In this document: piece by piece, positions 1 to 6,805 of the stretch
Layout: the number at the start of each line of letters is the position of its first letter
How positions within the stretch are numbered: the stretch's first letter is position 1
From: Acidobacteriota bacterium
Lineage (GTDB): Bacteria; Acidobacteriota; UBA4820; DSQY01
Assembly (NCBI GenBank): GCA_021814355.1
Contig: JAKAIJ010000065.1
Location: 1-12,049 of the forward strand
Length of the DNA stretch: 12,049 nt
Direction: 5' to 3'
Program-made: the position numbers and the translations under genes
Notes under the pieces: generated by a model
The model's database searches: none
What the model was told of the DNA's origin: nothing
The model's input: only the letters and a program-made list of their open reading frames with translations

Positions 1-1115
1 CGGGCGTTCTGCGCGCGCTGGAGGGCCCGCACGTAATGGACCACCGTCCACCGCTCCTCCTCGGTGAGGTCCGCGGCATAGCTGGGCATGGCGTTCTTGC
101 CGAGCGCGACGACGCCGTAGAGTCGGCCGTCCGGGTAGTCCCGGATGGACTGGGAGTGCAGGTTGGCGGGCTTCGCCCCGTAGGCGCTGGAGAGCGTCGC
201 GGTCCCGTCGCCCACGGCTCCGTGGCACACCGCACAGTGCGCGTTGTAGACCGCCCGGCCCTCTTCGAGGACCTCGCGCGAGCGGGGAAGCGGGTTGGCC
301 AGCACCGCCCCCGCCTCCTCGGGCGTCTTGAAGGAGAGGGGCAGGTGGCCGCGCGCCACGGTGCCCGCCACGGGGAGCCGCATGCCCAGGCCGTCCCGGA
401 AGAGGCCGCTGGGCTTGAAGGGGTTCAGCTTGGGCTGCTCCTGCATGTGGACCATAGGCGGGAGGACGGGAAAGAGCTTGATGGCCCAGAACGCCAGCGT
501 TCCCGAGAGGACGCAGGCGGCGGCGATGCCCAGCGCGACGCGCAGCCAGAGGCGCGGCGGCCATGCCGCGTGGGGCTCCTGCGCGGGCAGGAGCTCCACC
601 GCCGTGGCCCCCGCGTCGAGCAGCGCCCGGCGGGCGGCCTCTTCGTCCAGAACGCCCCCCACGGGTTCGAGGACCAGAGCGAACCGATCCCTCGTGATCT
701 CGCCGATGGCCCTGCTATGGAGAACGGGGTGGCCGAAAAAGGGGAGGCGATTGAGCAGAAAGAGCATGCCCAGGCCCGCGGTGAACGTGGCGAAGAGGAC
801 CGTCACCTCGAACATGATGGGAACGAAGGACTGCCAGGCGAAGAGCGCCTTGCCGCCCGTCTCGATGGGATAGTCCACGGCGCTGGTCCACCACTGGAAA
901 CCCATGGCCACGGCGGCCCCCAGCAGCGCCATGACGAGGACCATCACGCCGAGCGGCGAGCGCTTCTGCCCCAGGGCCTCCTCCATCCCGTGGACGGGGT
1001 AGGGCGTGTAGGCCTCGAGGGCGGCGAACCCCCCGGCGCGCACCGCGGGGACGGCGTCCAGGATGGCCTGGGCCGTGGGGAAGAGGCCGAGGACCGCGGA
1101 GGGGGCTTCAGCCAT
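1..1115 (-). CDS. actDE: ActD-ActE fusion of alternative complex III: DUF3341 membrane subunit joined to monoheme cytochrome c (3' end outside window)
   Basis: One uninterrupted frame runs from ATG at 1113-1115 to the left edge, 371 codons, with no stop seen. Residues 1-190 match ActD (DUF3341): a short cytoplasmic domain, two membrane helices (about 54-73 and 94-118), the family motif DYPIETGGKALFAWQSFVP (about 81-99), then a soluble segment ending near RDRFALVLEPVGG. A third hydrophobic helix (about 193-214) follows. After it comes ActE-like sequence (MQEQPKLNPFKPSGLFRDG, PVAGTVARG) and a cytochrome c domain with heme motif CAVCH (C294, C297, H298) and probable axial Met343 in GKNAMPSY. ActD and ActE are normally separate, with ActE a lipoprotein. 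Here the third helix seems to replace the lipoprotein signal and would carry the heme domain to the periplasm. ActD contacts the membrane core and ActE probably hands electrons onward. The gene is last of the visible operon, after a 183-bp gap. Family assignment is firm; a sequencing error creating the fusion is unlikely but possible. Confidence 0.9.
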   Translation of the reverse strand, partial: MAEAPSAVLGLFPTAQAILDAVPAVRAGGFAALEAYTPYPVHGMEEALGQKRSPLGVMVLVMALLGAAVAMGFQWWTSAVDYPIETGGKALFAWQSFVPIMFEVTVLFATFTAGLGMLFLLNRLPFFGHPVLHSRAIGEITRDRFALVLEPVGGVLDEEAARRALLDAGATAVELLPAQEPHAAWPPRLWLRVALGIAAACVLSGTLAFWAIKLFPVLPPMVHMQEQPKLNPFKPSGLFRDGLGMRLPVAGTVARGHLPLSFKTPEEAGAVLANPLPRSREVLEEGRAVYNAHCAVCHGAVGDGTATLSSAYGAKPANLHSQSIRDYPDGRLYGVVALGKNAMPSYAADLTEEERWTVVHYVRALQRAQNA

Positions 1116-1132
1116 GGCCTTTCCCCACGACG

Positions 1133-1159
1133 ACCACGCCAGGACGCCGATCGCGCAAA
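1133..1159. repeat. Degenerate copy of the ACGCCAA 9-nt-unit repeat
   Basis: Three consecutive 9-mers, ACCACGCCA, GGACGCCGA and TCGCGCAAA, line up with the left arm of the hairpin at 1180-1259 (CTCACGCCA, AGACGCCAA, GAACGCAAA) at about 20 of 27 positions. It lies 48 bp before that arm in the same orientation and looks like an older partial duplicate. It sits just upstream of the actDE start on the coding strand. Confidence 0.55.
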
Positions 1160-1179
1160 GAGGGACAAGAAGAGAGAAC

Positions 1180-1259
1180 TCTCACGCCAAGACGCCAAGA
1201 ACGCAAAGGGAAAAAAGAATCGCTTTCTTTTTTGGCGCCCTTCGCGCTTTTGCGTGAGA
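1180..1259. repeat. Intergenic imperfect inverted repeat with three 9-nt ACGCCAA-type units per arm
   Basis: The outer 8 bases TCTCACGC (1180-1187) pair exactly with GCGTGAGA (1252-1259). The left arm reads as the 9-mers CTCACGCCA, AGACGCCAA, GAACGCAAA. The right arm, reverse-complemented, reads CTCACGCAA, AAGCGCGAA, GGGCGCCAA. The centre is A/T-rich (AAAAAAGAAT...CTTTCTTTTTT), unlike the surrounding GC-rich DNA. It fills the actC-actDE gap and would form a hairpin in the operon mRNA. Elements that translate to peptides such as SRKDAKNAK are common in intergenic DNA of many bacteria. The function is unknown; RNA processing, pausing or stabilisation are possible. Confidence 0.8.
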
Positions 1260-1298
1260 TGTCTTTCATTCTTTCTCTCTCATTCGCGGCCTTGTAGT

Positions 1299-2690
1299 TC
1301 ATAGGACTCCTCCTTCGTGCCTGCGCTGGGCGCCCGGGAGGATCGCCTTCACCTCCGTGGTGGCGATGACCGGCAGGACCCGGGCGAAGAGCAGGACCAG
1401 GGTAAAGAAGAGCCCGAAGGAGCCGAAGAGGATGCCGAAGTCCACCAGGGTGGGCTTGTAAAGGTGCCAGGAGGAGGGAAGGAAATCCTGGTGAAGGGAG
1501 ATGACGATGATGACGAATCGCTCGAACCACATGCCCGCCGTCACCGCGAGCGAGACAAAGACCATGGCGGGGATGCTGCGGCGGAGCTTCTTGAACCAGA
1601 GGAGCTGGGGAAGGAGGATGTTGCAGGTGATGGTGAGCCAGCCCGCCCAGCCGTAGGTGCCGAAGAGGATGTTCCGGAAGCCGTGGTGGAGGTACTCGTT
1701 GGAGGAGTACCAGGCGGTGAAGCCCTCCATGACGTAGGAGTAGCCCATGAGGCAGGACATGCCGAGGATGACCCGGTTCATCACGTCCAGGTGGTTGTCC
1801 GTGATGAGGTTCTGGAGCCCCATGGTCTTCCGAACCACGACGAGGACGAGGACCACCATGGCGAAGCCCGCGAAGATGGCCCCCGCCACGAAGTAGGGCG
1901 GGAAGATGGTCATGTGCCAGCCGGGGACGAGGGAGACGGCGAAGTCGAAGGAGACGACGCTGTGGACGCTCAGCACCAGCCCCGTGGCGAGGCCCGCCAG
2001 GAGGAGGTAGGCCTTCTCGTAGTGCTTCCAGTGGGTGGCGGCGCCGCGCCAGCCCATGCTCAAGACCGTGTAGAGCCCTTTCCGCAGCCTGCTCGTCGCG
2101 CGCTCGCGCATGGAGGCGAAGTCGGGCACCAGCCCCAGGTACCAGAACATCAGCGACACGCTGAAGTAGGTGGAGACGGCGAAGACGTCCCAGAGGAGCG
2201 GGGAGCGGAAGTTGGTCCAGATGGGCCCGCGCTGGTTCGGATAGGGGAAGAGCCAGTAGGCGAGCCAGGGGCGTCCCACGTGGATGAGCGGAAAGATTCC
2301 CGCGCACATGACGGCGAAGATGGTCATGGCCTCGGCGAACCGCGCGATGGCGTTGCGCCAGCGTTTGCGGAAGAGGAAGAGGATCGCCGAGATGAGCGTG
2401 CCGGCGTGGCCGATGCCCACCCAGAAGACGAAATTGATGATGTCGAAGGCCCAGAAAACGGGACGGTTGTTGCCCCAGACCCCGATGCCCGTGTAGATGG
2501 TGTAGCCGATGAGGGAGAAGCCCAGCAGCATGACCGCCGAGGTGAAGGCCAGGGCCGCATACCAGCGCGCGGGTGGCCTCTGCTCCGGGAACTTGAGGAC
2601 TTGGTCGTCCAGGGAACCGGGGGTGACCGTTCCCACGGTCAGCTCCATCGGCCTCAGCGACTCGGGTAACAGCGCGGTCTCACCCTTCAT
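1299..2690 (-). CDS. actC: Alternative complex III subunit ActC (NrfD/PsrC-type quinol-binding membrane protein)
   Basis: The product is 463 residues if it starts at ATG 2688-2690 (MKGETALLPES). The frame stays open to a GTG at 2735, but that extension lies in the hairpin repeat and is not family-like. About ten membrane helices are visible (roughly 43-63, 84-107, 119-140, 165-187, 227-247, 263-286, 306-327, 343-364, 374-398, 415-438), as expected for the NrfD/PsrC fold with two four-helix bundles. Typical ActC blocks are GHAGTLISAILFLFR, LIHVGRPWLAYWLFPYPNQ and SFDFAVSLVPGWHMTIFPPY. His137 and Asp168 fall where conserved residues near the quinol site of ACIII are described (an alignment by eye). 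The subunit is thought to bind and oxidise quinol and may help move protons. It lies between actB (108-bp gap) and actDE (183-bp gap), both gaps filled by hairpin repeats. The start is weakly decided, because no strong Shine-Dalgarno precedes 2690. Confidence 0.93.
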   Translation of the reverse strand: MKGETALLPESLRPMELTVGTVTPGSLDDQVLKFPEQRPPARWYAALAFTSAVMLLGFSLIGYTIYTGIGVWGNNRPVFWAFDIINFVFWVGIGHAGTLISAILFLFRKRWRNAIARFAEAMTIFAVMCAGIFPLIHVGRPWLAYWLFPYPNQRGPIWTNFRSPLLWDVFAVSTYFSVSLMFWYLGLVPDFASMRERATSRLRKGLYTVLSMGWRGAATHWKHYEKAYLLLAGLATGLVLSVHSVVSFDFAVSLVPGWHMTIFPPYFVAGAIFAGFAMVVLVLVVVRKTMGLQNLITDNHLDVMNRVILGMSCLMGYSYVMEGFTAWYSSNEYLHHGFRNILFGTYGWAGWLTITCNILLPQLLWFKKLRRSIPAMVFVSLAVTAGMWFERFVIIVISLHQDFLPSSWHLYKPTLVDFGILFGSFGLFFTLVLLFARVLPVIATTEVKAILPGAQRRHEGGVL

Positions 2691-2710
2691 TCGGCACCCG
2701 ATGATCATTC

Positions 2711-2798
2711 TCACCACAGAGCGCACAGAGAGCACAGAAGAAATCTCGGCCTAGGGACTTCGAGAGCCTCTCTCGGTGTTCTCTGTGATCTCTGCGGT
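2711..2798. repeat. Intergenic imperfect inverted repeat with three 9-nt CACAGAG-type units per arm
   Basis: The left arm reads ACCACAGAG, CGCACAGAG, AGCACAGAA (2713-2739). The right arm, reverse-complemented from 2798 to 2772, reads ACCGCAGAG, ATCACAGAG, AACACCGAG. Unit-by-unit agreement is about 8, 7 and 6 of 9. The loop of about 30 nt includes CTCGGCCTAGGGACTTCGAG, itself with a short inverted repeat (CTCG...CGAG). The element fills the actB-actC gap and stops one base before the actB stop codon. It has the same architecture as the element at 1180-1259 but a different unit. CACAGAG-type repeats of this look are common in bacterial intergenic DNA. The role is unknown. Confidence 0.8.
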
Positions 2799-5798
2799 TC
2801 ATACTTTGCCTCCGTCACTAGGGTTGCGCAGGTCGGCCAGGTAAGTGACCGACGGCTTCACGCCCAGCTCGGCCAGGACCTTGAATCCGCGGTCGCTGCG
2901 CGAGAGCTTCGACACGGCGCTGCGCGGGTCCTTCAAGTCGCCGAAGACGATGGCCCTGGCGGGGCAGGCGGCGGCGCACGCGGGGACGATCTCGCCGTCC
3001 CGCACGCTCCGCCCCTCGCCCTTCGCCGTCTGGCGGGCGTTCTGAATCCGCTGGATGCAGAAGGTGCACTTCTCCATGACGCCCCGGGGCCGCACCGTCA
3101 CCTCGGGGTTGAATGCCAGGTCGAGGGGCTCCGGGAGTGCCGAGGTGAAATCGAAGAAGTTGAACCGGCGCACCTTGTAGGGACAGTTGTTGGCGCAGTA
3201 GCGCGTTCCCACGCAGCGGTTGTAGGCCATCTGGTTGAGGCCGTCCGGGCTGTGGTTGGTGGCCTGGACGGGGCAGACGTTCTCGCAGGGGGCGTCGTCG
3301 CACTGCTGGCACACCATGGGCTGGTGCACCGTGCGGGGGGCCTCCGCGGGTCCCTCGTAGTAGCGGTCCACGCGGATCCAGTGCATCTCGCGGCCCCTGC
3401 GCACCTGCTCGGGGCCCACCACCGGCACGTTGTTCTCGGACTGGCACGCCACCACGCACCCGCTGCAGCCCACGCAGGCCGAGAGGTCAATCGCCATGCC
3501 CCACTTGTGGTCGGGGAACTCCTGCGGCGGGTAGAGGGTGGGAAAGGTCTCCTTTGCGGCCCCCTCGGCCTTTTCGGCGTACTCGGCGAGGGTCCAGAGC
3601 CGCACGATGTCGCGGCCCAGAAGGTCGTGGTGCTCCTGGGTCCGGGCCAGCGGCGCGCGTTCCCCCGTCCCGACGAGGGCCGCCCCCAGCCGCAGGAGGC
3701 CCCGGGCTCCCGCCAAGGGCCAGCCGTTGAGCCCCACGCCGGAGGCGACGCTGCCCGCGCTTCGGCCGTAGCCCAGGGCGAGGCCCAGCACGCCCTCGGC
3801 CTGCCCGGGCTGGACCAGAGCCGGGGCGAGCAGGGTTTCGCCCGCCAAGTCCACCCGCACCACGTCGCCGTCCGAGAGGCCCAGGCGGCGCGCGTCGCCG
3901 GGCGAGAGGGAGACCGGGTTGCCCCAGGTGTTCTTGGTGACCGGGTCGGGGAGCTCCTGGAGCCACCCGTTGTTGGCGTAGCGGCCGTCCCAGGTCTTGG
4001 CGTCGGCGTAGAGGAGAAGCTCGTGGCCCGAAGGGGCCGAAGCCGCGGCCGACCGCGCGAAGGCCGAAACCGCCTCGCCGTCCAGGGCCCTCGCTGCGGC
4101 CGGCGCCGCCTCATGGGCCAGCACCCCGTCGTGGAGGCAGGCGTTCCAGAATCCCTCGAAGGAGACAGGGCTCCCCGCGGGGTAGACCTCGCGCCGCCAG
4201 CGCGCCTGCAGGTAGGCGTGGTAGTCGGCCGGGGCGTCGCCCCCCAGCGCCCGCAGGAGCGTCAAAAGGACCTCCTCGGCTTGGCGCGTGTCGTGGAGCG
4301 GCCCGACGGCCGGCTGCTGGAGGGCGAGCAGCCCCTCGCGGGGATCGAAGTCATTCCAGCTCTCCAGCCAGTGGTGAATCGGGAGAAGGAGGCCGCAGGC
4401 GGCGGCCGTCTCGTCGCGGTGGAGCCCGAGCCGCGCGCACATGGGGACCCGGGCGAGCGCCTTCGCCCAGCCCTGCGGGTCGGGTGAAGCATGGAGCGGG
4501 TTGGCCTCCCAGAAGAGGGCCGCCGCGAAGGCGCCCGACGCCGCCTGGACCCGAAGCTCCTCCATCTCGGCGGGGGAAATGAGCTCGGCGGCGGGGGAGG
4601 CGGAAAGGTCCAGGGTGCATCCCTCCGCGCCCAGCAGCCCGTTCAGCAGCGCCGCCGCGGCGTGCGCCTCGGGAGGGAGCGACGGCCCGGCGAGGACGAG
4701 GCCCTCACGGCCCGCCGCGGCGAGGTCCGCCACGAGGTGGTCGAGGGAGGCGGGAGCCACCTTCTGGGCGGCGGCCCAGGCGGCGAGGTCGAAGGGGGCC
4801 AGCGCCGCGGGGTCGAACCCGGCCGGAAGGACCGCCCCGCGCGCCGCGAGGGCTTTGGCGAGAGCGAACCCGAGCGCCGCCAGAGAGGAGGGGCGGACCG
4901 GGAACCGCAGGTCGGCCTTGCTCCCCGTGAGGGTCATGACGCCCTCGGCGGCGTAGAGCCGGCTCATGGCCCCGCCGGGGCCGGCGGGGCGTCGCCCCTG
5001 GGCGAATCCGGCGATGGCCTCGGGAGCGCCGGGGAGGGCGCCGAGGAAGTCGGCCTCGAGCGCCAGGATCACCTTGGCCCGGTCGAAGCGGGGCCTGACG
5101 GCTAGGGCACCGCCGTAGAGCGCCTTCCGAGCGGCACGGCCGGCGTGGTCGGCCGCGGGCTCCCACGGGGCCACGCGGAGGGTTGGCAGGGCCCTCTGGA
5201 GGTCGCCGAGGAGCGCACGCCGGGCCGGAGAAAGGAGGGCCGGCGTCATCAGGAGCACCGGCTTTCCGGACGCCCGGGCTTCCCGGAGCGCCGCGGCGAG
5301 GCGGTCCAGCGCCTGCGGCCAGGCTGCTTGCCGGCCCTCCACCTGCGGCGCTCTCACCCGGTCCGGGTCATAAAGCCCCAAAAGGTCCGCCGTAGCGCGG
5401 AAGTGGGCGGCCCCGGGCGCCAGGGGCCACGCGTCGTTGCCCTCCACGTGAATGGGACGGCCCTCCCGGGTCTTCACCAGCACGCCGTGGACCGCCTCGC
5501 CCTCCTGGAACGCGCTCGCATAGTAGTTGGCGACCCCGGGGACCACCTCTTCGGGTTTCTTCGCGTAGGGGACCACCAGGCCGCCGTCGCTGGAAGGGGC
5601 GCAGGCGACACCGGCGGCGAGCGCCGCGGAGGCCCCCGTGAGGGCCAGAAAGCGCCGCCGGGAGGGATCGGCTTCGCCGGGCGGGGGCGGGGGCTCCTGG
5701 GCGCCGGGAGGGAACTCCCCGAAGGAGTCGCGCCGCGTCCCGAGGGTTTTCCAGAACCGCGGCCCGGTCACGCGCCCTGCCTCCTCGCGTTCAGCCAC
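2799..5798 (-). CDS. actB: Alternative complex III subunit ActB (molybdopterin-oxidoreductase-like domain fused to four-cluster iron-sulfur domain)
   Basis: The product has 999 residues, normal for fused ActB. The start is GTG at 5796-5798, preceded by GGTGAG five bases upstream. The N-terminus has a twin-arginine motif (RRRFL, 47-51), a hydrophobic stretch and a possible lipobox Cys66, then the family segment VVPYAKKPEEVVPG. Residues about 70-740 resemble molybdopterin oxidoreductases, but ACIII carries no molybdenum cofactor. The C-terminal part holds four Cys groups: C775/C778/C781/C785, C830/C833/C838/C842, C862/C868/C872 and C911/C914/C941/C945. The third has Thr865 (CVGTRYC) where a fourth Cys would be, agreeing with the three [4Fe-4S] plus one [3Fe-4S] clusters known for ACIII. 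The protein wires quinol oxidation at ActC to the hemes of ActA and ActE on the periplasmic side. Its start overlaps the end of the small upstream ORF by 8 bp, suggesting coupled translation. Confidence 0.95.
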   Translation of the reverse strand: MAEREEAGRVTGPRFWKTLGTRRDSFGEFPPGAQEPPPPPGEADPSRRRFLALTGASAALAAGVACAPSSDGGLVVPYAKKPEEVVPGVANYYASAFQEGEAVHGVLVKTREGRPIHVEGNDAWPLAPGAAHFRATADLLGLYDPDRVRAPQVEGRQAAWPQALDRLAAALREARASGKPVLLMTPALLSPARRALLGDLQRALPTLRVAPWEPAADHAGRAARKALYGGALAVRPRFDRAKVILALEADFLGALPGAPEAIAGFAQGRRPAGPGGAMSRLYAAEGVMTLTGSKADLRFPVRPSSLAALGFALAKALAARGAVLPAGFDPAALAPFDLAAWAAAQKVAPASLDHLVADLAAAGREGLVLAGPSLPPEAHAAAALLNGLLGAEGCTLDLSASPAAELISPAEMEELRVQAASGAFAAALFWEANPLHASPDPQGWAKALARVPMCARLGLHRDETAAACGLLLPIHHWLESWNDFDPREGLLALQQPAVGPLHDTRQAEEVLLTLLRALGGDAPADYHAYLQARWRREVYPAGSPVSFEGFWNACLHDGVLAHEAAPAAARALDGEAVSAFARSAAASAPSGHELLLYADAKTWDGRYANNGWLQELPDPVTKNTWGNPVSLSPGDARRLGLSDGDVVRVDLAGETLLAPALVQPGQAEGVLGLALGYGRSAGSVASGVGLNGWPLAGARGLLRLGAALVGTGERAPLARTQEHHDLLGRDIVRLWTLAEYAEKAEGAAKETFPTLYPPQEFPDHKWGMAIDLSACVGCSGCVVACQSENNVPVVGPEQVRRGREMHWIRVDRYYEGPAEAPRTVHQPMVCQQCDDAPCENVCPVQATNHSPDGLNQMAYNRCVGTRYCANNCPYKVRRFNFFDFTSALPEPLDLAFNPEVTVRPRGVMEKCTFCIQRIQNARQTAKGEGRSVRDGEIVPACAAACPARAIVFGDLKDPRSAVSKLSRSDRGFKVLAELGVKPSVTYLADLRNPSDGGKV

Positions 5799-5952
5799 GG
5801 CGGCTCACCGAGCCTTTCGGGGCGGAAGGCTCGCGGGAGGGCCGCCGCAAGGGCGCCGCGGTTCCCCCCCGCCCCGCGGGCCGCAGGGCGGCCAGTCCCG
5901 CGAGGGTCCAGAGAATCCACGAGAAGAAGCGTCTCCGACCTGGGTCCGTCAT
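5791..5952 (-). CDS. Possible small Tat-like or single-helix protein between actA and actB, unknown function
   Basis: An ATG at 5950-5952, with GAGG about seven bases upstream, opens a 53-residue frame ending at TGA 5791-5793. The start lies 11 bases after the actA stop, and the stop overlaps the actB GTG by 8 bp, so the ORF fits the operon exactly. The N-terminus MTDPGRRRFFSWILWTLAGL has a twin-arginine-like RRRFF followed by one hydrophobic helix (about 9-25). The remainder is short and rich in Arg, Pro and Ser. It could be a single-helix accessory subunit of the complex, a small membrane protein, or a remnant of a Tat-exported protein such as a Rieske-type subunit. A run of seven G on the coding strand lies inside it, so a frameshift is possible. 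No family is recognised. Spacing and start context support it; composition alone would not. Confidence 0.45.
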   Translation of the reverse strand: MTDPGRRRFFSWILWTLAGLAALRPAGRGGTAAPLRRPSREPSAPKGSVSRRG

Positions 5953-5963
5953 CGTGCGCCTCG

Positions 5964-6527
5964 TCACCGGTGGCAGGCGTAGCAGTTCTCGGCCCCCCGG
6001 ACCACCTTGGAGCCCGTCGGCAACGCTGCGGACGGGTCGCGGTGGCACCGGAGGCAGTTCCCCATCCGCAGCGACATGGCCCGGGAGACCCGCTCCATCG
6101 TCTGGACCTCCCCGTGGCAGGTCTGGCAGGCGATGCCGTCGTTCACGTGCGGCCGGTGGTCGAAGTAGACGTGGTCGGGAAGCAGATAGACCCGCCGCCA
6201 TTCGACGGGTCTTCCCTCCTTGTAGAGGGCCGTCAGCTTCTGGATGGCGGGCCGGTCCATCCGAGTGACCGCGTGGCAGTTCATGCACGTCTGGAGGGCG
6301 GGCACCCCGGCGTGACGGGATCGCTGCGCGCCGGTGTGGCAGTAGAGGCAGGGGATCTTGTTGTCCCCGGCGTGGAGGCGGTGGGAGAAGGGGATCGGCT
6401 GCAAGGGGGCGTAGCCGACGACGAAGCGGTCGGGCTGGGTCACCCAGCCCACGATCAGGACCGTCGTGAGGACCGCCGCCGCCCCGACGGGCAGCACGAT
6501 TCTCGCCACTCGGTCATGCGGATGCAC
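5964..6527 (-). CDS. actA: Alternative complex III subunit ActA (pentaheme cytochrome c)
   Basis: The product has 187 residues from a GTG at 6525-6527. An N-terminal membrane helix (about 10-29) acts as anchor or uncleaved signal. Five CxxCH heme c sites follow: C60-H64, C81-H85, C134-H138, C158-H162 and C182-H186, the last two residues before the stop. The family segments QPIPFSHRLHAGDNKIPCLYCH and VYFDHRPHVNDGIACQTCH (split around each motif) are plain. ActA is periplasmic, sits against ActB, and extends the electron wire from the iron-sulfur clusters. The size and heme number match the usual ActA. It is the first gene of the operon; a perfect AGGAGG seven bases before the GTG fixes the start. 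Upstream lies a 278-bp divergent region shared with the phosphoesterase gene. Confidence 0.96.
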   Translation of the reverse strand: MHPHDRVARIVLPVGAAAVLTTVLIVGWVTQPDRFVVGYAPLQPIPFSHRLHAGDNKIPCLYCHTGAQRSRHAGVPALQTCMNCHAVTRMDRPAIQKLTALYKEGRPVEWRRVYLLPDHVYFDHRPHVNDGIACQTCHGEVQTMERVSRAMSLRMGNCLRCHRDPSAALPTGSKVVRGAENCYACHR

Positions 6528-6534
6528 CCTCGTT

Positions 6535-6540
6535 CCTCCT
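6535..6540 (-). promoter_or_regulatory. Strong Shine-Dalgarno deciding the actA GTG start
   Basis: On the minus strand AGGAGG stands seven bases before GTG 6527. The nearest ATG downstream in another frame (CATGACC) has no such site, so GTG is chosen. Confidence 0.85.
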
Positions 6541-6727
6541 CGCCGGGAAATGAGCCGGGGATTCGTACGAGTCCCCCCGGGCCGTCCAACGTGATTGTCG
6601 CCCCGCGAGGCCGGAGCGCCGCGGGAAAAACCGACTCCCTCCGCTGTGGATCCCCCTCAGGATACCACAAGGGAAGGGGTCATCTTCGGCAACGCGACTT
6701 TCCCCTTTTTCATTCCCGGGGGGCTGC
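6541..6727. other. Leader/control region of the act operon (no gene seen)
   Basis: No credible coding frame lies here. The act promoter should be in this stretch because the next minus-strand gene is far away and the neighbour is divergent. On the minus strand the best candidates are weak: TATCCT (about 6659-6664) with TTGCCG 22 bases upstream, too far for a standard sigma70 site, and TTGGAC with a poor -10 near TACGAA. No promoter is called with confidence. Confidence 0.4.
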
Positions 6728-6756
6728 TTGTCTCCTCCGGGGGGCGGGTCTATAGT
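6728..6756 (+). promoter_or_regulatory. Sigma70-like promoter for the metallophosphoesterase gene
   Basis: TTGTCT (6728-6733) and TATAGT (6751-6756) are separated by exactly 17 bases, with 4/6 and 5/6 matches to the consensus boxes. Transcription would start near 6763, about 43 bases before the ATG at 6806. Confidence 0.7.
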
Positions 6757-6805
6757 CTTGGCCGAGCGCCGCGGGCCATGACTCCGCGGCGGCGGCGAGC
6801 GGCGG

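Noticed and set aside
1133..1259. CRISPR array
   Set aside because: The 9-nt units are contiguous and palindromically arranged, with no spacers of regular length.
1108..1304. Short frames translating the hairpin repeat (peptides like SRKSAKGAKKES, HAKTPRTQRE)
   Set aside because: Peptides of this type are the well-known spurious translation of intergenic 9-nt-unit repeats.
36..2669. Long plus-strand frames opposite actDE and actC (422 and 450 codons)
   Set aside because: They mirror real minus-strand genes in GC-rich DNA, are rich in Gly, Arg, Glu and His without domains, and one ends in the hairpin repeat.
2691..2735. Longer ActC start at GTG 2735 or ATG 2708
   Set aside because: The extension is translated from the CACAGAG repeat; homologous ActC begins near MKGETALLP.
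2799..5798. A working molybdenum oxidoreductase (formate dehydrogenase or polysulfide reductase type)
   Set aside because: Gene order actA-B-C-D-E, the pentaheme ActA and the family segments mark ACIII, whose large subunit domain is known to lack the molybdenum cofactor.
5145..6755. 536-codon plus-strand frame opposite actB and actA
   Set aside because: It is antisense to the pentaheme and Tat-signal coding regions, shows low-complexity composition and has no family features.
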